NCBI GenBank assembly: GCA_918807975.1
Contig: OU964921.1
Location: 35,118,498-35,182,497 of the forward strand
Source of the DNA: Aplidium turbinatum
Lineage: Eukaryota > Chordata > Ascidiacea > Aplousobranchia > Polyclinidae
Length of the DNA: 64,000 bases
Direction of reading: 5' to 3'
A program made the position numbers and the translations under genes. Positions 1-12,405 of the stretch are shown here, in pieces (position 1 is the first letter of the stretch; the number at the start of each line of letters is the position of its first letter). Below the pieces are notes generated by a model that saw only the letters and a program-made list of their open reading frames with translations, made no database searches and was not told the origin of the DNA.

Positions 1-3000
1 TCGGTAACCGGCCCTACGTCAAAGACCCTTACGAGTGTAGGGGACCTATGAGGCCAAATTAGGATTGAAATTTTACGCCACATATACGCAATTGCGTAAG
101 AAAAATTCCCACTTCATTCAAATAGAGTAATATTATATTGTCTTTTGTAGGCAATGTTTACGTTTAAAAAGCGCCACTAAAACCTTCCATGGGTCCCGTT
201 CAAAAACTCATAGGTCATGCGTTTAAAAACTTAGGCCTAAAATTTTTCAAAAAAGCGATTTTTTTTTAGTAAAATTTTTTTTAATGAGTTTAACGAAGTC
301 TATGATGGAGTAAGAGGAGATCGCATAGATGCTTACCAAGTCCGAGAACATACTTCTGGCCAAAATGTTGCATCCAGTGCATCACTAATAGAGATACATT
401 ATCGTTGTCAACAAAATTGCATGAACCTTTGCAAAAGTTAGGAGTACTTGATTTATTTATAACTTAGTTAAATTGTCAGTATTTAACTGTTTATTCTATC
501 TGGAAACAGGAACTTTTACTACTCAAAGTCCAGAGCTAAAAACGCATGTAACTTTTTATCATTAATACAGTCTTTGAAAGATGACACATAGTGGCACCAT
601 ACCATTTGTTTTGCGTACGATGCTGATTGCTGTACCTAAGTGACGCTGAGCAAGGCTGTAGAACAGTCTTTGTTTATTTGTGAAGGGATTAACAACTTAA
701 CAAGGAATACAGAACTTTATTTTGCTGAAATCAATGCATTTTTAGTGCGCTTTGAAAAATCCAATAATTTAAGTTCAATCTATCTATTAAATGGTTTGTT
801 TACCAGTTAGATTTTTTTGACATCATAGGCTATTTTGGATCGAAAATGCTTAGGTTGAGAATGACAACTTTTACTCGCTTTAAAATGACAGCTAAACCCT
901 ACGCTGCTCACACATAGTTTTAATTAAATCAACAGAAGAAAAGTTTCAAAATAACCATAATGCAACTGCGGAATAATTATTATACATCGTCGTCAAAATT
1001 GTAAAACATTGCTAGAATTGTCATGTCAATTGTTAGAATTGATATGCTAGGAGACAGGCAGGAACAAGAAAGTACAATGGCATGCAGAATTAATACAAAA
1101 AAAGCAAAAATTTCGGGTTCATGACTTGCAGACGCAGACTAGTTGGCGCGCCCACTGTGGCGTCGGGCGATTTAGGTGCTGCACAACTACTTTTCAACAA
1201 ATTTTAGTTTACTTTTTCTATTGCAAACTTGAGTACATTTTTCTTATCAATACATACTTGATACTTTCGTGTTGAAAGCATTGACTTACAAGTTACATAC
1301 CTGAAACACAGAATATCGATGGCGATAGGTTTGAATGTAAGCGTTGTCATTAGGCCATCATGATAATGAAATACTGGATATGAAATCAAACCACCTGTTC
1401 CCGACAATTTTCACCAAATCAAACGTCATATAAAAACCGTTCAAGTCTACTGAATATTACGTCATGGAAATTCCTAAAGCATGTGCCAAAATTGCACCAG
1501 CGTTCATAAGAATTGTGTCAAACCTGTTTGGGCCTGTTTAAACAGGAAATATTACATCAGCTTTAAACACCTGTTGGAATGACTTCATAATTGTCTTTTA
1601 TTATTGCGTCACAGTACTGCATACGTGAATTTGAGATATTGATATCTATTCTGGTCATTCGTAAAATGATTGTTTGAAAGTTGGCCGCACATTTAACTGT
1701 TGGCTTAGTGCTTGCTAGCTGGACAAAGGTTCCGTCTTTTATCCAAGTAATCTGTTCTGTAGTGACAGTTTTCAGTGGTGTACGCGTTGCACCCCCTCGT
1801 TTTCGGTAGCCGTGGGCTAATTTTTACAGAAATACACTTTTTGAAAAGAAGTTCAAGTGTGTGTTTCTTCGGTCATTATATGCAGACGAAAGGATCCGGG
1901 AACTTTAAGTTACAATTTTCCCACGAAGAAATTATGGTTTACCGCTGTGACCACCACCAAACACCCAAGAAAGCACACACTACTTTGAATAGCGAGTATA
2001 TGTCGCCGGGCGTCAGTGTGGACAACTATTTGACACGCGCCTTTGTGTCTGCGCCTACAAGTCGTTGTCCGAGAATTTGGAAAACTTAAGTTCTGTAAAA
2101 CGATGAAAAAGGTACAACGGCCAGCCTACTTCCATTATAATCTATATTAAGGCGTGCTGCCTGGTGCAATTTGTTGAAGAATGGTTTCTGATGCACTGTA
2201 GTTATAACAAGATCTGAAAATTTCTGAAGCTATTTCAAGACCAATAGTTTTCGTCGCAATCATTTGACTTTTGGGTCAAACTGGATAAATTTAACGCAAT
2301 CAATCGTGCCAATGATTACTCAGCCAGTAAATCAGTGCTTTGTTTAGATTGATTCAATTCTAAAGTTTGTTAATGTTGACAAGTTTGCTGCGTGGGTAAC
2401 ATGAATAGGGTGAACTTCTGCTGTTCCGTTAGATTGTCAATTTTGACGCAATTTCATGACAAAGAACATAAGTAGTGCAGTTATGGCTGGTGTGACACGT
2501 AGTTTATTTAACCAAACCAAAAGCACTAATTTAAAATTATAAAAAATGTAACAAACTGAAAAAAGTCTTATCACGAGAAAGTTATTCATATCATAATGCG
2601 AGCAGCAGTGCGACCGCAACAAATACTGTTGTGAAGAATGTTAAAAAACTGTTTTGGTACCAGGTTTGTTTCTTTTTAAATTGGAAAATTCATTGTTGAT
2701 AAAAAATTTCTACACAGATTTGCTTGTTCAAAAGAAACCGCTTTCACACAACATGTACCAGGTTTATTTTGAAATCTTTAATGGATTTTAAAGTAAACCT
2801 CAAGGTTCGATGGATTTCTTTCAAAACTTTGAGTAATGACTGGTCAGTCACTGTAAGTCCAGTCCAGTAAACAAGCAAGTCCAGTACAAAAAAACTTCAA
2901 AATCATGCTATTTAGTTGTGTGTCGACCGTCATGACTTCACACATTGCTTGAGAACTTCACGCCTAAAGAGAAGAATGTGAGGTTCTGAAAACAAAAGTA

Positions 3001-3361
3001 ATCGTTTGAAGTTAAACCAATAACACATAAATGATTTCAATGAAGCAAACTAAAATAAAGCTTTCAAACAATCAAAGCAAAAGTACTACAGTACTATGTT
3101 TAATAACAAAAGAAGCGAAGTTGAGCATAACTCTGACATACCTGGTTCATGTTTCATGTAATGGATCCATCCCTGACTTTGTTGAACACCAATACTTCTC
3201 CATTCCGCTTCAGACATTAAGTGGGATTTTGGAACAAGCTTACTTAATTCTCGAGGTAACATCACATGTCTGCCAGCAACATATAATACAAAATGAAAGA
3301 TCAGACAGATGTTTTTGCAGAGATAGAATTATCTTGCACATTTGACCGATAGCTTGGACTC
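1..3361. other. Gene-free stretch, no recognised element
   Basis: No open frame here resembles a known protein and none has convincing exon structure. The sequence is AT-rich. One short block near 1146-1195 (GCGCCCACTGTGGCG, then TTTAGGTGCTGC) resembles the ends of the inverted-repeat element at 37263-37880, so it may be a remnant of that family. Distant exons of a flanking gene cannot be excluded. Confidence 0.5.
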
Positions 3362-3369
3362 CTTGGAGG

Positions 3370-4299
3370 CAGAGATGGGCGTGATCTTGATCTTGAAGAT
3401 CACAAGTGATCTTGAAGATCCATCTAATCTGGTCAGTGTTGCCATTTCAAAATCGAAAAAGTTTTCGGTGTTGGTCATAATAAATAAGTCAACTTCTGTG
3501 TACTTTATGTTGACGTATATTAATAAAAAATGATTTAACTTTGTTCACAGTTTCCATGTGTGAATTTTAAAGAAATGTTTGCTTTCTTTGACCCAATTTT
3601 AGATGTTTCAAAAGTGTAGAATGGCGGTGTTAAATCTGGACTCCAGCCGACTTTGGTCATGTAAAGTGGTTTATTGCAGCAAATCAACCAGACCAAGACT
3701 TGTTTACGGTCTGAGTATGGAGCGGTTTGTTTGACCGCAAACCTCTGGAACTTTTTTGATAGCAGACAACAGTATCAAGGTTGCCAGATGGGTAAATGGT
3801 GCAATAAACATTGACATAACACAGTGAAAGTTAAAACAACTTAGTAACACGAATAAAAACTCCAACATAAACCAGACAAAAATTTGGTAAAAAATGATGC
3901 AGTTAAACTTTATTATTATTTATTTATTATAAATAAAAAGCATAAAACTAATTGCTTTTTCAGTAGGCTACTATTGTAATTAACCTCGGCCTTGGGGTGA
4001 CGTTGCGATTCTACGCAAACTACGTCAACAATTGATAGGCCTAATAGCAACAGTCACTAACTCATTACAGTTCTTAGGCCAGCGATCGAGTAGTTAAAAG
4101 TAAAAGTTAGCAATACCAACTATATACCTTTACCCGGGTTGCTTATATACAGTATAGCAACTATTTTTTGCAACATCATTGACCAAAAACTTCATTTTTT
4201 TTCAAGTACACAAAAAGTGATCTTGAAAGTGATCTTGATCTTCAAGATCACGATCTTGATCTTCAAGATCACCAATACTGGTGATCTTGCCCATCTCTG
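3370..4299. mobile_element. Non-autonomous hAT-type element with GATCTT-rich ends
   Basis: Ends are inverted: CAGAGATGGGC on the left and GCCCATCTCTG on the right. The flanking 8 bp, CTTGGAGG, is duplicated exactly at 3362-3369 and 4300-4307. An 8-bp duplication with CA..TG ends is the hAT signature. Inside each end are runs of GATCTTGAAGATC, themselves palindromic, so the ends can fold extensively. No transposase frame is seen in the 930 bp, so it must have been moved by a partner's enzyme. The perfect duplication suggests a fairly recent insertion. Confidence 0.85.
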
Positions 4300-4562
4300 C
4301 TTGGAGGGTACCTCCAATTGTTAAATACCCATTGTCGGGGACTGTCAAAGTGACTACCAGTACGTAACGATGTTAATTGTTAATATATTTACTCATTTTT
4401 GCAGCTATGTAAAGTAGATTACTGTGTGCAAACGCAAAGGAACTTCACAAACACGTAGACCCAAGTGAACTTTGCATGAAATTGGCTGTGGCTATGATGT
4501 CATAAAATGTAAGCACTTGTAATTTATAAATCAGTAAACAACATGAATATCAGGTCTCCAAA

Positions 4563-5078
4563 CTCTTTTTATTTTTCCGGCGACCAAGCATGGCCTACCA
4601 GAACTTCCTTCTACCAAGAAAATTCTTGCGGCAGGTAGCCAAAATGAACATTCTACATATTAAATATTTGTGTTTTCAAAAATCTGTGAATTAATTTGTG
4701 TGTTTGCATTCGTTCAGGTAAGAAAAACGCAAACAAGGCCGCGAAACATATAAATGCGCTTGTGAAGAGAAACGCACTGTTCCCAAGTGAAGAGAAAAAA
4801 GTTTCACACACAAACGCGGAGATAAAAGCTTGAAACATGTATAGACCGGAGAAATGTTGGCTCATAGAAGCCAGTGACCAAACATAGCCTACCGGCACAG
4901 TAGTTTCAGAGGCCATTTAACGACTTCTTGGCGGCCATCGCCGAATTAATTAACAAATTTTTAATAACACAAATTTCAGCGGATTTTTTATTTTGGCTGC
5001 CGGCCACGAAAATTTGGCCGCCAGGAAAAAGCTCTGGTAGGCCATGCTTGGTCGCCGGAAAAATGAAAAAGCTTAGAG
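4563..5078. mobile_element. Short TIR element (MITE-like), unclassified
   Basis: About 40 bp at the left end (TTTTTCCGGCGACCAAGCAT, then GGCCTACCAGA) recurs inverted at the right end around 5030-5075. The middle is GGCCGCC-rich and has no credible coding frame. I could not identify a clean target duplication, so the superfamily is open. A short degraded piece of the 9-bp-TSD family (TCGGAATG, then CAGAGACAGCCTTTTA) follows at about 5090-5155. Confidence 0.6.
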
Positions 5079-5155
5079 GCCCGGAATATGGTCGGAATGA
5101 CTCTTTTTGGAGAATCCAATTCGGAAAAATCCCAATTCAGAGACAGCCTTTTATG

Positions 5156-7189
5156 AAAAAAACGGTTCAGTGATTTCTTAAATCCAGAGAAAGCTTCTGT
5201 TAATTTAGACAATTTGTATTTTGAGGTACCGGATGATTGCTCTACCTACATTCCAATTCCAACTAAAGAAACAAGATCAGTCAACAAAGGTTCAACTTTT
5301 CTGACTACAACACAAATACAGCATATACAAATTAAGAGAGTGGTTCTGGAACTAGGATGGCGATAAAAGATACAAAGTCAAAAAAAGAAGCTGTGTAACA
5401 TGTAAAGTAACAAGTAAATAGGAGAATAAGGCAGTAAGGCACATTAAAATAAATTTCAAATTATAAACAGAGGCAACCGTTAATAAGCATAAACTTTACT
5501 CAGCCAACCTAAGCGACCAGGTCTGTGCCAGTGGTTCAATCCAACGAAAAAGTTTCTACTAAATAATTATATGAATCACAATTTTGATATGCAGCACAGC
5601 ATAACATGATATATAATATATAAAGTATTTAGCATTTACCTGTATTCATACTTTTCATCAAAGTACTTGTCAGAATAATATATATCCTTTGACATAACTG
5701 ATTACACAATGGCAATGAATAAAAAATGTATTACAACATTCACTAATAAGGCGTCTGAAAACAAAAAGCAATTAATTTCAATCTTCAGTCAACGACTTTA
5801 TACTGTGATTTGAATGACTTCAACTCAAATGAAGCGATCCATATCCTAGCATCCTACCATGAATGACACTAAGTAAACATAAGCTTTGTTATGCCAGACT
5901 CTACAACTACAAGCCACATGTGTCAACCCATAAAAGCAGTGCTGGTAATCACAACTCAAGGTAATAACTTAGTTAACTTACGTTTTCTTTGTTGTTTGAA
6001 ACTAGTGGAGTAAAAATTAATCAAGCTTATTTTTCCATCTAGTATAGTCCAATAGTCCATGTGCGTATTTGTCACCATTTTTTTCATAGAACTCTGAAAA
6101 TCGTGTTTGGTAATTTCATACTCTTAAGCACGTAATAATTTGAAGGTATTGTTGTGTGTATTAAAATTGAAATAGTGAGTTTTGTGACTGCAGTTTTCAT
6201 TCCAAAATGCGTCCGAGCACCATTGTCACTTTGGTGGAATAATTCCGTCAATCCGCCTAACAAAATGTTATGTAAAAAACGTGATGATTGCAACAACATG
6301 CAAAGGTGCAACCTATTTCGTCCCTTGAACACTTCGTACCCGATTTTGTCCCCTGAAAAGATTGAGAAAAAATACAACAAAGCCGAAGTCGCTGATCAAA
6401 GTTGCTGCAAACATTTCAAGATTTCTCTCAATCTTTTCACAAGACAAAATAGGTCGAAATTCGATTATGTCGACGGCGGACAAACATGTCCGGTCTGAGC
6501 AGCTATCCCGGGGGACAAATTAAGTCTCACGATGGACACACCAGATTTAACGTCGATCACTTAATCTTGATAATTCTTCGCCATTTGAGAACTATAGTTA
6601 CAGTTTAAAAGGCTTTTTAAAATTTCAGCAAAGTCACTCTAAAATGCTTTTATCAGACCAGACCATTGAAAAGTCAAAGAGCCCTGTAGCTGCCCAGGCC
6701 AATACATCACATGACTGATTAACTTCCACCAAACGAGGTCGTGGGCATGAGTCGGAAAACTTCTGCACTAACGTTACTGTTTTCTGCTGTGCAACGTTTC
6801 ACAAGGCTTTTTCCTTCTAAAAATACACCCAAAGATGTATTTTTGCGTGTCATGTTACAAGCGAAAATGACAAAGAGCAAGTACAATTTTCCCTGGGCCT
6901 TCTCTTTCTTACTGTAATACCAAACTTAACAAATTTTGCTGCATCTTGCTGTAATAGCCTACTGGTATAATCTAATTTTGTAACCAACCTTGCCATCAAT
7001 ATTACTGAAAGATCAAAGCCAGACATTATGACATAAGACTTGAACTAAGTTGCCGTGATTAGTGTAGAAGTACCGATACTCCCATTCATTCTTAGCGAAG
7101 AATTCACCTCTGTTACGCTGATTCAATGTCATCAATTGTTGAAGCAAAGTAAAAATCTAATGCTTTCCTGCCTAAGGGATGCACTACAG
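5156..7189. other. Gene-free stretch
   Basis: No supported gene. The only structure I can point to is the GCAACCTATTTCGTCCC repeat at 6288-6485, listed separately. Short frames here lack family resemblance. Confidence 0.45.
6288..6485. repeat. Copy of the CCTATTTCGTCCC repeat
   Basis: Contains GCAACCTATTTCGTCCC, then GTCCCCTGAAAAGATTGAGA and a GCCGAAGTCGCTGATC block. The same blocks in the same order appear at 54975-55190, where the ends are clearly inverted (TGCAACCTATTTCGTCCC and GAAATAGGTTGCACCC). It is probably a short foldback-type MITE of unknown superfamily. This copy is degraded on its right side. Confidence 0.55.
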
Positions 7190-7633
7190 CAGTGGTTCCC
7201 AACCTTTTTTATCCGATGGACCCTTTTAGTCGATATTCAAATCTAAACCCCCCCCCCCCCCCTATAAATTTAGTTTGTTAAAAACTCGTTTGCATTCATA
7301 TTTTAATCTAAATCTTGGAAAATAAACTAAACTTTTGCTAGTATTAAGCTTTTTAGCCTGTACGGCGTACGCCTAATATTCTTTTTCATACTAAAATAAT
7401 TTAATTGATGAAGAATGGTGCTGAAAAGTATATTATTCAAAGAATACACTCAAAATATAAGAGTCAAGGCATTTAACAGTCTGTGTGAATCTTGTGATTT
7501 TTGTTTCGACAACTCATGAATGTGGTGGAAGAGTATTGGAAAGAACACAACGAATATCATTCTCCACGTCTAATCTGTTTCTCTGTTTTGTTTTCATTTC
7601 TAAGAGTTGAAAACTTCTAAGAGTTGATAACTC

Positions 7634-7949
7634 GGCAGCAATGGCGAGTGGTTAGCGCGTTGGGCTCACAGTCGAAAGCCTGCATGTTCGACTCCAGCCA
7701 CCCGCACTTGCTGTTGTTTCTCTAGGCAAGAAACTTTACGATAATTGCCTCTACCCAGTGATCGATTTCGAGTAATGGGTAGTACCAAATTTAAGTCATA
7801 AGTAAAGTAGACAACCGGAAACAGACATTGCCGTCGGCTGCAGCGTGGGTCAGGTGTACGTCGGAAGGCGTACACCGATGCATAGCGCTCAAGTCCGCTT
7901 TCCCGCAATGCAGGATAAATATAACAAACAAACAAAACAAAAAACAAAC
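7634..7949 (+). repeat. tRNA-derived SINE, family 1
   Basis: The head looks like a serine/leucine-type tRNA: GTGGTTAGCGCGTTGGGCT (box A region) and ATGTTCGACTCC (box B). It is followed by a ~200-bp unrelated body and an (AAACA)n tail at 7920-7949. A second copy at 61201-61507 is collinear and more than 90% alike by eye. The pol III boxes, body and A-rich tail make this a SINE and not a functional tRNA gene. Confidence 0.85.
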
Positions 7950-8035
7950 CTGATTCGCATAGATAAATGAAAGCAAACGAGAGGATACTTCGAATAGCTT
8001 TCTCTGCCATTTTGGGATAGGAATTACACATTAAT

Positions 8036-8168
8036 CAGAATGGCCCGTTTCAGTGAGTCTGATCCCTATTCGGTAATTTTTTCAACTTTTTTTTAAAATT
8101 ATCGGGTACCGTAGCCTAATTATTATTGCCGTTTTAGGGTTAGGAACTCTCCGAATAGTAGCAGACCC
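8036..8168 (+). mobile_element. Small 9-bp-TSD MITE (GGAATGGCCCG family), copy 1
   Basis: Starts CAGAATGGCCCGTTTC and ends GAATAGTAGCAGACCC. The flanking 9 bp, CACATTAAT, is repeated exactly at 8027-8035 and 8169-8177. Four copies in this window carry perfect 9-bp duplications of different sequence, which fits Mutator-like (MULE) elements best. At 133 bp this copy is non-coding. Confidence 0.85.
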
Positions 8169-8584
8169 CACATTAATGGCCAAAATTCATTAATTGATTT
8201 TCTCGGAATATGTCTCTTGCACAAGAATCCGTTTTGAGTTCTAAAAATTCATCCTGCAATTTATCGTGAAAATTTTCCATCAACAATGTGAATGAATTTC
8301 GTATTAAATCATTAAATCAAGCTCATCGTCATAAACTTCAGGAAAATATCAAATGAATTCTAGTTCTAATGCTGTGAGATGTTGCAAAATTAATTCTCTT
8401 TCCAACTCTGGAAGAACTTGTTCTTGGCCATCAACAACCAGCACCGATGATAACTCTTTAAACATGGTAACATGTTCAATTGTTCACTCTAACTTTTCTC
8501 TTATCAAGCTTGCTGGTGAAAGCTTCCAAAGCATCTTTAAATGCTGAGCAGTAGGCTACTGGCGTCTGCTTCTTGAAGGGCCAC

Positions 8585-9715
8585 TAGGGATGCACAATAC
8601 AGAATATCGAATCTTAGAGATTCGAATCTCAATGTATTCGAATCGCATTTGCAGTTTTTTTTCGGATATCAGGATTCGAAAATAAATCTGTTAAATGAAC
8701 AGTGTGCAACGATAAACAAACATAAAGTTGATATTTTCTGTCTTGCGCGCCGACTTTTTTCTTCATGGAGTGTTTGTTCCAAGCGCCTTTTTTCTTCCTT
8801 CATAGGGTTCACGCAGTTATCAGAACTGCAGACACGCAGTGCGTTCCCGTACGAGTGAATAATTTGTGTGCGCGGCCACACGTGTGCTGTACAGTGCATT
8901 CGCGCGTGCATTGATTCACTCACCACGCGCTTGAGATTTGTGAAAAAAAAAATGATCACTGTAAACTATTTTGCTAATAGTGATAGTGAACATGTTCATT
9001 ATTCTGCTATTCTTAACAATTCTGTCAATATATTTTAGCCAAATTTATTTTGGATTAACCACATATTTCATACACTTCTGCTGCTTAGAGACTAAAAGCA
9101 CATGAGTCTGGTGCTTTGGGGAAAAACCCTTACTATGCTACCCCAGTGTAATTTCGCCAAAGCCAGGCTTGGCCAGCACGATTTATGATTAATATTAGAT
9201 TTATGATTTAAGAAATCTGATGAGCTATATTACTATGTCATTTGATTCAATAGAGCAGCAACACTTGTATCCAGTTGGGATTAGTGAGTATGAATGGATT
9301 GTTTATCAGAGTTGTATTTACAAACTTTTCTTGCCATTTTAGCATCAGTAGGTTTATATTGTGTGTACTGCAATCTTTTTACTATGACTGTGGCATGTTT
9401 ATTGTACTATAGGCCTAAGCAGTATGATGACTAAGTTTTTGTAGTAGTTAGAGGGTGCGGTCGCTCGCTTTCAAAATGTTCACTATTTTAAGAAAAAAAT
9501 CTGGCAACCCTCATCGTATGATGCTTGATTTATCATATGTTGTACTCTGTTTGACATGTGATACTAATACAATTCAAAATAATGTACCTACAAATATTTT
9601 TGCCTTTTGTTCGATATCATTTGGAAAAAATTGCCGCATAATTTCAGAATAGATTCGAAATTAAGTATTCTAGAATATTCTAGAATAGCCAGGTATTCTG
9701 TATTGTGCATCCCTA
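8585..9715. mobile_element. hAT-type element with TAGGGATGCAC ends
   Basis: Inverted ends TAGGGATGCACAATACAGAA (8585) and TTCTGTATTGTGCATCCCTA (to 9715) are 20-22 bp and match perfectly. The flanking 8-bp AGGGCCAC is duplicated at 8577-8584 and 9716-9723. Length 1131 bp. The inner edges carry further GATTCGAA- and TCTAGAATA-type palindromes. No transposase is recognisable, so it is non-autonomous or internally deleted. Confidence 0.88.
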
Positions 9716-9723
9716 AGGGCCAC

Positions 9724-10464
9724 CCAGGCCGGGCTGGTCGAAAGGTAGAGGCCAGACAAAACGTAGTCCCCCTCGACTAGGACGACAGAGCTTTCTAGTA
9801 CTAAGACAATCTCCTAATAACAGTGACATTAATCGATTACTCTCTTCCAATCTGCCTTGAGCCAGAATGGAAGCAGTACTCAGTAGGCTACAGCTTGTAA
9901 ATTCACATGGTATCAACATGTCAATGGCTCATAAATACAGATAACCCATGTTGATGCGCAATCTGCTTTGAACGGAGATTGGATATATTCCGTATATTGG
10001 TGTTTTTCCCTTGCATTTTCAGATTTAGTTTATTCAATTTCAATGGCAGGGTTTGATCTTAACGCTAGTCCGGTAGCCAATGGCTAGTGAAAATTTGCGC
10101 GGACTAGTAGAAATGTTGCAGTACTAGATCGATCGCCTAGTGAAAATATTAGCCGGTGAAAAGTTTTTTTATGTTTTAAAATTGCATTGTTTGCGTCTGT
10201 AGTAAGAGAAGGTGTTTTTGTGCGTATTGTTGCTCTCTTGTGCTTACTAAAATCTGAAAGCCTTTACTTTCAGGGTTCGATCTTAGCGGTAGTCCGCTAG
10301 CCAATGGCTAGTGAAAATTCTAGAATAATTGACCGTTTTAAATTCAACACATTTTAATGATTTTACAAAAACAATGAACATCACAAAATTGCTTTTTGCA
10401 GTGTAACAAATTTAGGCCTTTTAAATGTTCACCAGTCAAACGGGATCTCATCTTGATGGCAGTT
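9724..10464. other. Gene-free stretch with a duplicated terminus-like block
   Basis: A block starting CAGGGTTTGATCTTAACGCT at 10047 recurs as CAGGGTTCGATCTTAGCGGT at 10271, each followed by TAGCCAATGGCTAGTGAAAA. The CAGGGTTCGA start looks like a hAT-type terminus repeated in direct orientation. No gene is visible. The last 8 bases, TGGCAGTT, are the left target duplication of the composite that follows. Confidence 0.5.
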
Positions 10465-10552
10465 AGTGTTGGGCGTTATATCGAATTTAAATTTACGATA
10501 CGATATCTTTTCAATATCAATATTTATTTCAATTTTGTTCGATGTTTTAACT

Positions 10553-12064
10553 AGTGTTGGGCGATATTGAAAAAAACAAAACGATACGATATTTGAAAAA
10601 ATACTCGATATTTCGATACTTTTCGATATTTTTGTTCTAATTAAGAAAAGAGCTTCTCAGTCTTCGAAATTAGTGTCGGATTGCTGAGGTGATTGCCGAC
10701 GCAGATGCATGAATGGCGCATTAGCGTCGGCAATAAAAATGCCGAGGCCACACGAGCGCTTGTAAGGTTAGGATTAGACAATTAGACATTCCTCCCAGTC
10801 GTTATGCCGCAGCCATAGATTTGCTCCTAAGTCAACACCCTGATGGAGCTCTGCGAAAGAGGCGTGTGGATGGGTATCAAAGCACGAAAGCGGCAAAACG
10901 TGGACGCTTCATTGTGAACGGCGAAGACAGTGTAGATTTACAGCCAAGTGATGAGCCTCTTAATTTGTCCGATTCCAGTGATGACACGACAAACTCATCC
11001 TCCGATACAGCATCTGATGATTCCGATTCTGACATCTAGTTCTTCATCAAACAGACTTTGTGTTGCTCGCAGTAGCCTATCCCAATTGTGCCGAAATTAT
11101 GTTAGTGCATACGTAAATCGAGACAATCTTCTCGCAGGGAGCTATTAATTTGTTACCGGTACTTGGTTGAGCAATTAACGTAATTTTATGATAATTCAAC
11201 GTCGCTAGACGTCGAATTAATGTAAAACAAACGTAAAATTCTTATTGGGCATTGTTGTTATGCAATATAACCCGCCGGGAAAATTAAATCGATTTGTGCT
11301 GATTCGAACGTTGAATCAACCCAAAATTAACTTACTTTTCCTCCCCGTGAGTTATGCAACGTGAATTACCGTAACAGCGTGCGTATCGCGTTGCTCGCTT
11401 TATCGTTACTTTTGGTATTATTACATCACAACAAATCAAACAGTGCGGTCGTGATAGACTACTCCAGTATATTTTTCGCTTCTCATTTTACATGTTTTGG
11501 TACAATTTTTTTCATAATAAACGTTCACAACAATTGCCACGGCAATTTCAACTTTTGTCGTTTGGCCTCGGCAACGTTTTTGTAAGGGTTTGCAGTTACG
11601 AGGTAGGGCTGTAATAGTTAAAATATCGAACGATATTGAAATAAATATCGATATTGAAAAGATATCGTATCGTATCGAAAATTCGATATATCACCCAACA
11701 CTAGTTTTAACTATCACAGCCCTAACTCGTAACTGCAAACCCTTACAAAAACGTTGCCGAGGCCAAACGGCAAAAGTTGAAATTGCCTCGGCAATTGCTT
11801 TGAACGTTTATTACGAAAAAATTTGTACCAAAACATGTAAAACGAAAAGCGAAAAATATACTAGAGTAGTCCATCACGACCGCATTGTTTGATTTGTTGT
11901 GATGTAATAATACCAAAAGTAGCGATAAAGCGAGCAACGCGATACGCACGCTGTTACGTTAATTCATTCACGGGAAAGAAAAGTAAGTTAATTTTGGGTT
12001 GATTCAACGTTCGAGTCAGCACAAATCGATTTAATTTTCCCGGCGGGTTATATTGCGTAACAAC
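10553..12064. repeat. Foldback element, left arm, spacer and start of right arm
   Basis: The left arm runs 10553-11612. Its inner ~350 bp (11262-11612) recurs inverted at 11716-12064 across a ~100-bp TATCG-rich spacer. The outer part (10553-11262) recurs inverted at 24922-25204 and 26952-27294, separated from the inner part by later insertions. Restored by eye, the two arms are each about 1.05 kb. The arm sequence contains a CGAGGCCA-type motif and a short frame (10821-11039). The TIR start TAGTGTTGGGCGATATTG and 8-bp duplication suggest a hAT-related foldback family, which is an inference. Confidence 0.75.
10821..11039 (+). pseudogene. Short acidic-tailed ORF inside the foldback arm
   Basis: A frame of at least 72 codons, open upstream to about 10770, carries a basic stretch (GALRKRRVDGYQSTKAAKRG) followed by a Ser/Asp-rich acidic tail. 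A diverged copy lies on the minus strand at 26952-27094 in the other arm, with the same GALRKRRVDGYQ core. I do not recognise the family. It may be an N-terminal exon of the element's own protein or a captured host fragment. There is no sign that it is a free-standing gene. Confidence 0.3.
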
Positions 12065-12081
12065 AATGCCCAAAAACACTG

Positions 12082-12405
12082 ATGGGTTATTGCAACAACA
12101 ACACTGATGGTGAAACTTTAAATGAATGGGCTTCCAAAAACGATCTTTCCCTTTTATATAATCCTCGGGAACCAGATAGTTTTCTATCCGGACGCTGGAA
12201 CACAGGAACCAATCCTGACCTTGCTTTTGCAGGAGTACTCCAAGGCGAATCCATCCCAGATCGTAAAATCATAGAAAATTTTCCCAAATCTCAGCACAGA
12301 CCCTCTATAATCTTTCCTGCATCTATTGTGCAACCACCACCAAGCAACCCAGACAGACGCTGGAACTTTAGGAAGGCTAGATGGAAGCAATTCTCTGAAA
12401 TCTAA
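12082..12405 (+). pseudogene. LINE endonuclease, C-terminal part
   Basis: The frame begins in the middle of an APE-type endonuclease domain: TLNEWASKNDLSLLYNP, then SGRWNTGTNPDLAFA, both typical of I/Jockey-type ORF2. A single in-frame TAA at 12403-12405 interrupts it. The same frame then continues to about 12770 through the linker (SRKAWNTVNHLTGRSSRT). The start of the domain is absent because the copy is 5'-truncated. Confidence 0.8.

Larger units (their letters stand above)
7190..8540. mobile_element. Possible degraded hAT region with later insertions
   Basis: CAGTGGTTCCCAACC at 7190 is a classic hAT (Charlie-type) terminus, followed by a run of about 16 C. On the minus strand near 8280-8420 a broken frame reads like the C-terminal part of ZBED/hAT-derived proteins (LERELILQHLTAL, then YFPEVYDDEL across a stop). 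A SINE (7634) and a small 9-bp-TSD element (8036) sit between. No matching right terminus or target duplication was found, so this is tentative. Confidence 0.3.

Noticed and set aside
7634-7949. Functional tRNA gene (Ser/Leu-like)
   Set aside because: Box A and B are present, but a cloverleaf does not close and the head is joined to a ~200-bp body with an A-rich tail; a near-identical copy exists at 61201, so it is a SINE.
8669-8959. Coiled-coil-like minus-strand frame
   Set aside because: It lies wholly inside the hAT-type element 8585-9715, has no family resemblance and no exon signals.
10821-11039. Host gene exon encoding the basic/acidic ORF
   Set aside because: A diverged inverted copy lies in the other arm of the same foldback element, so it belongs to the element.
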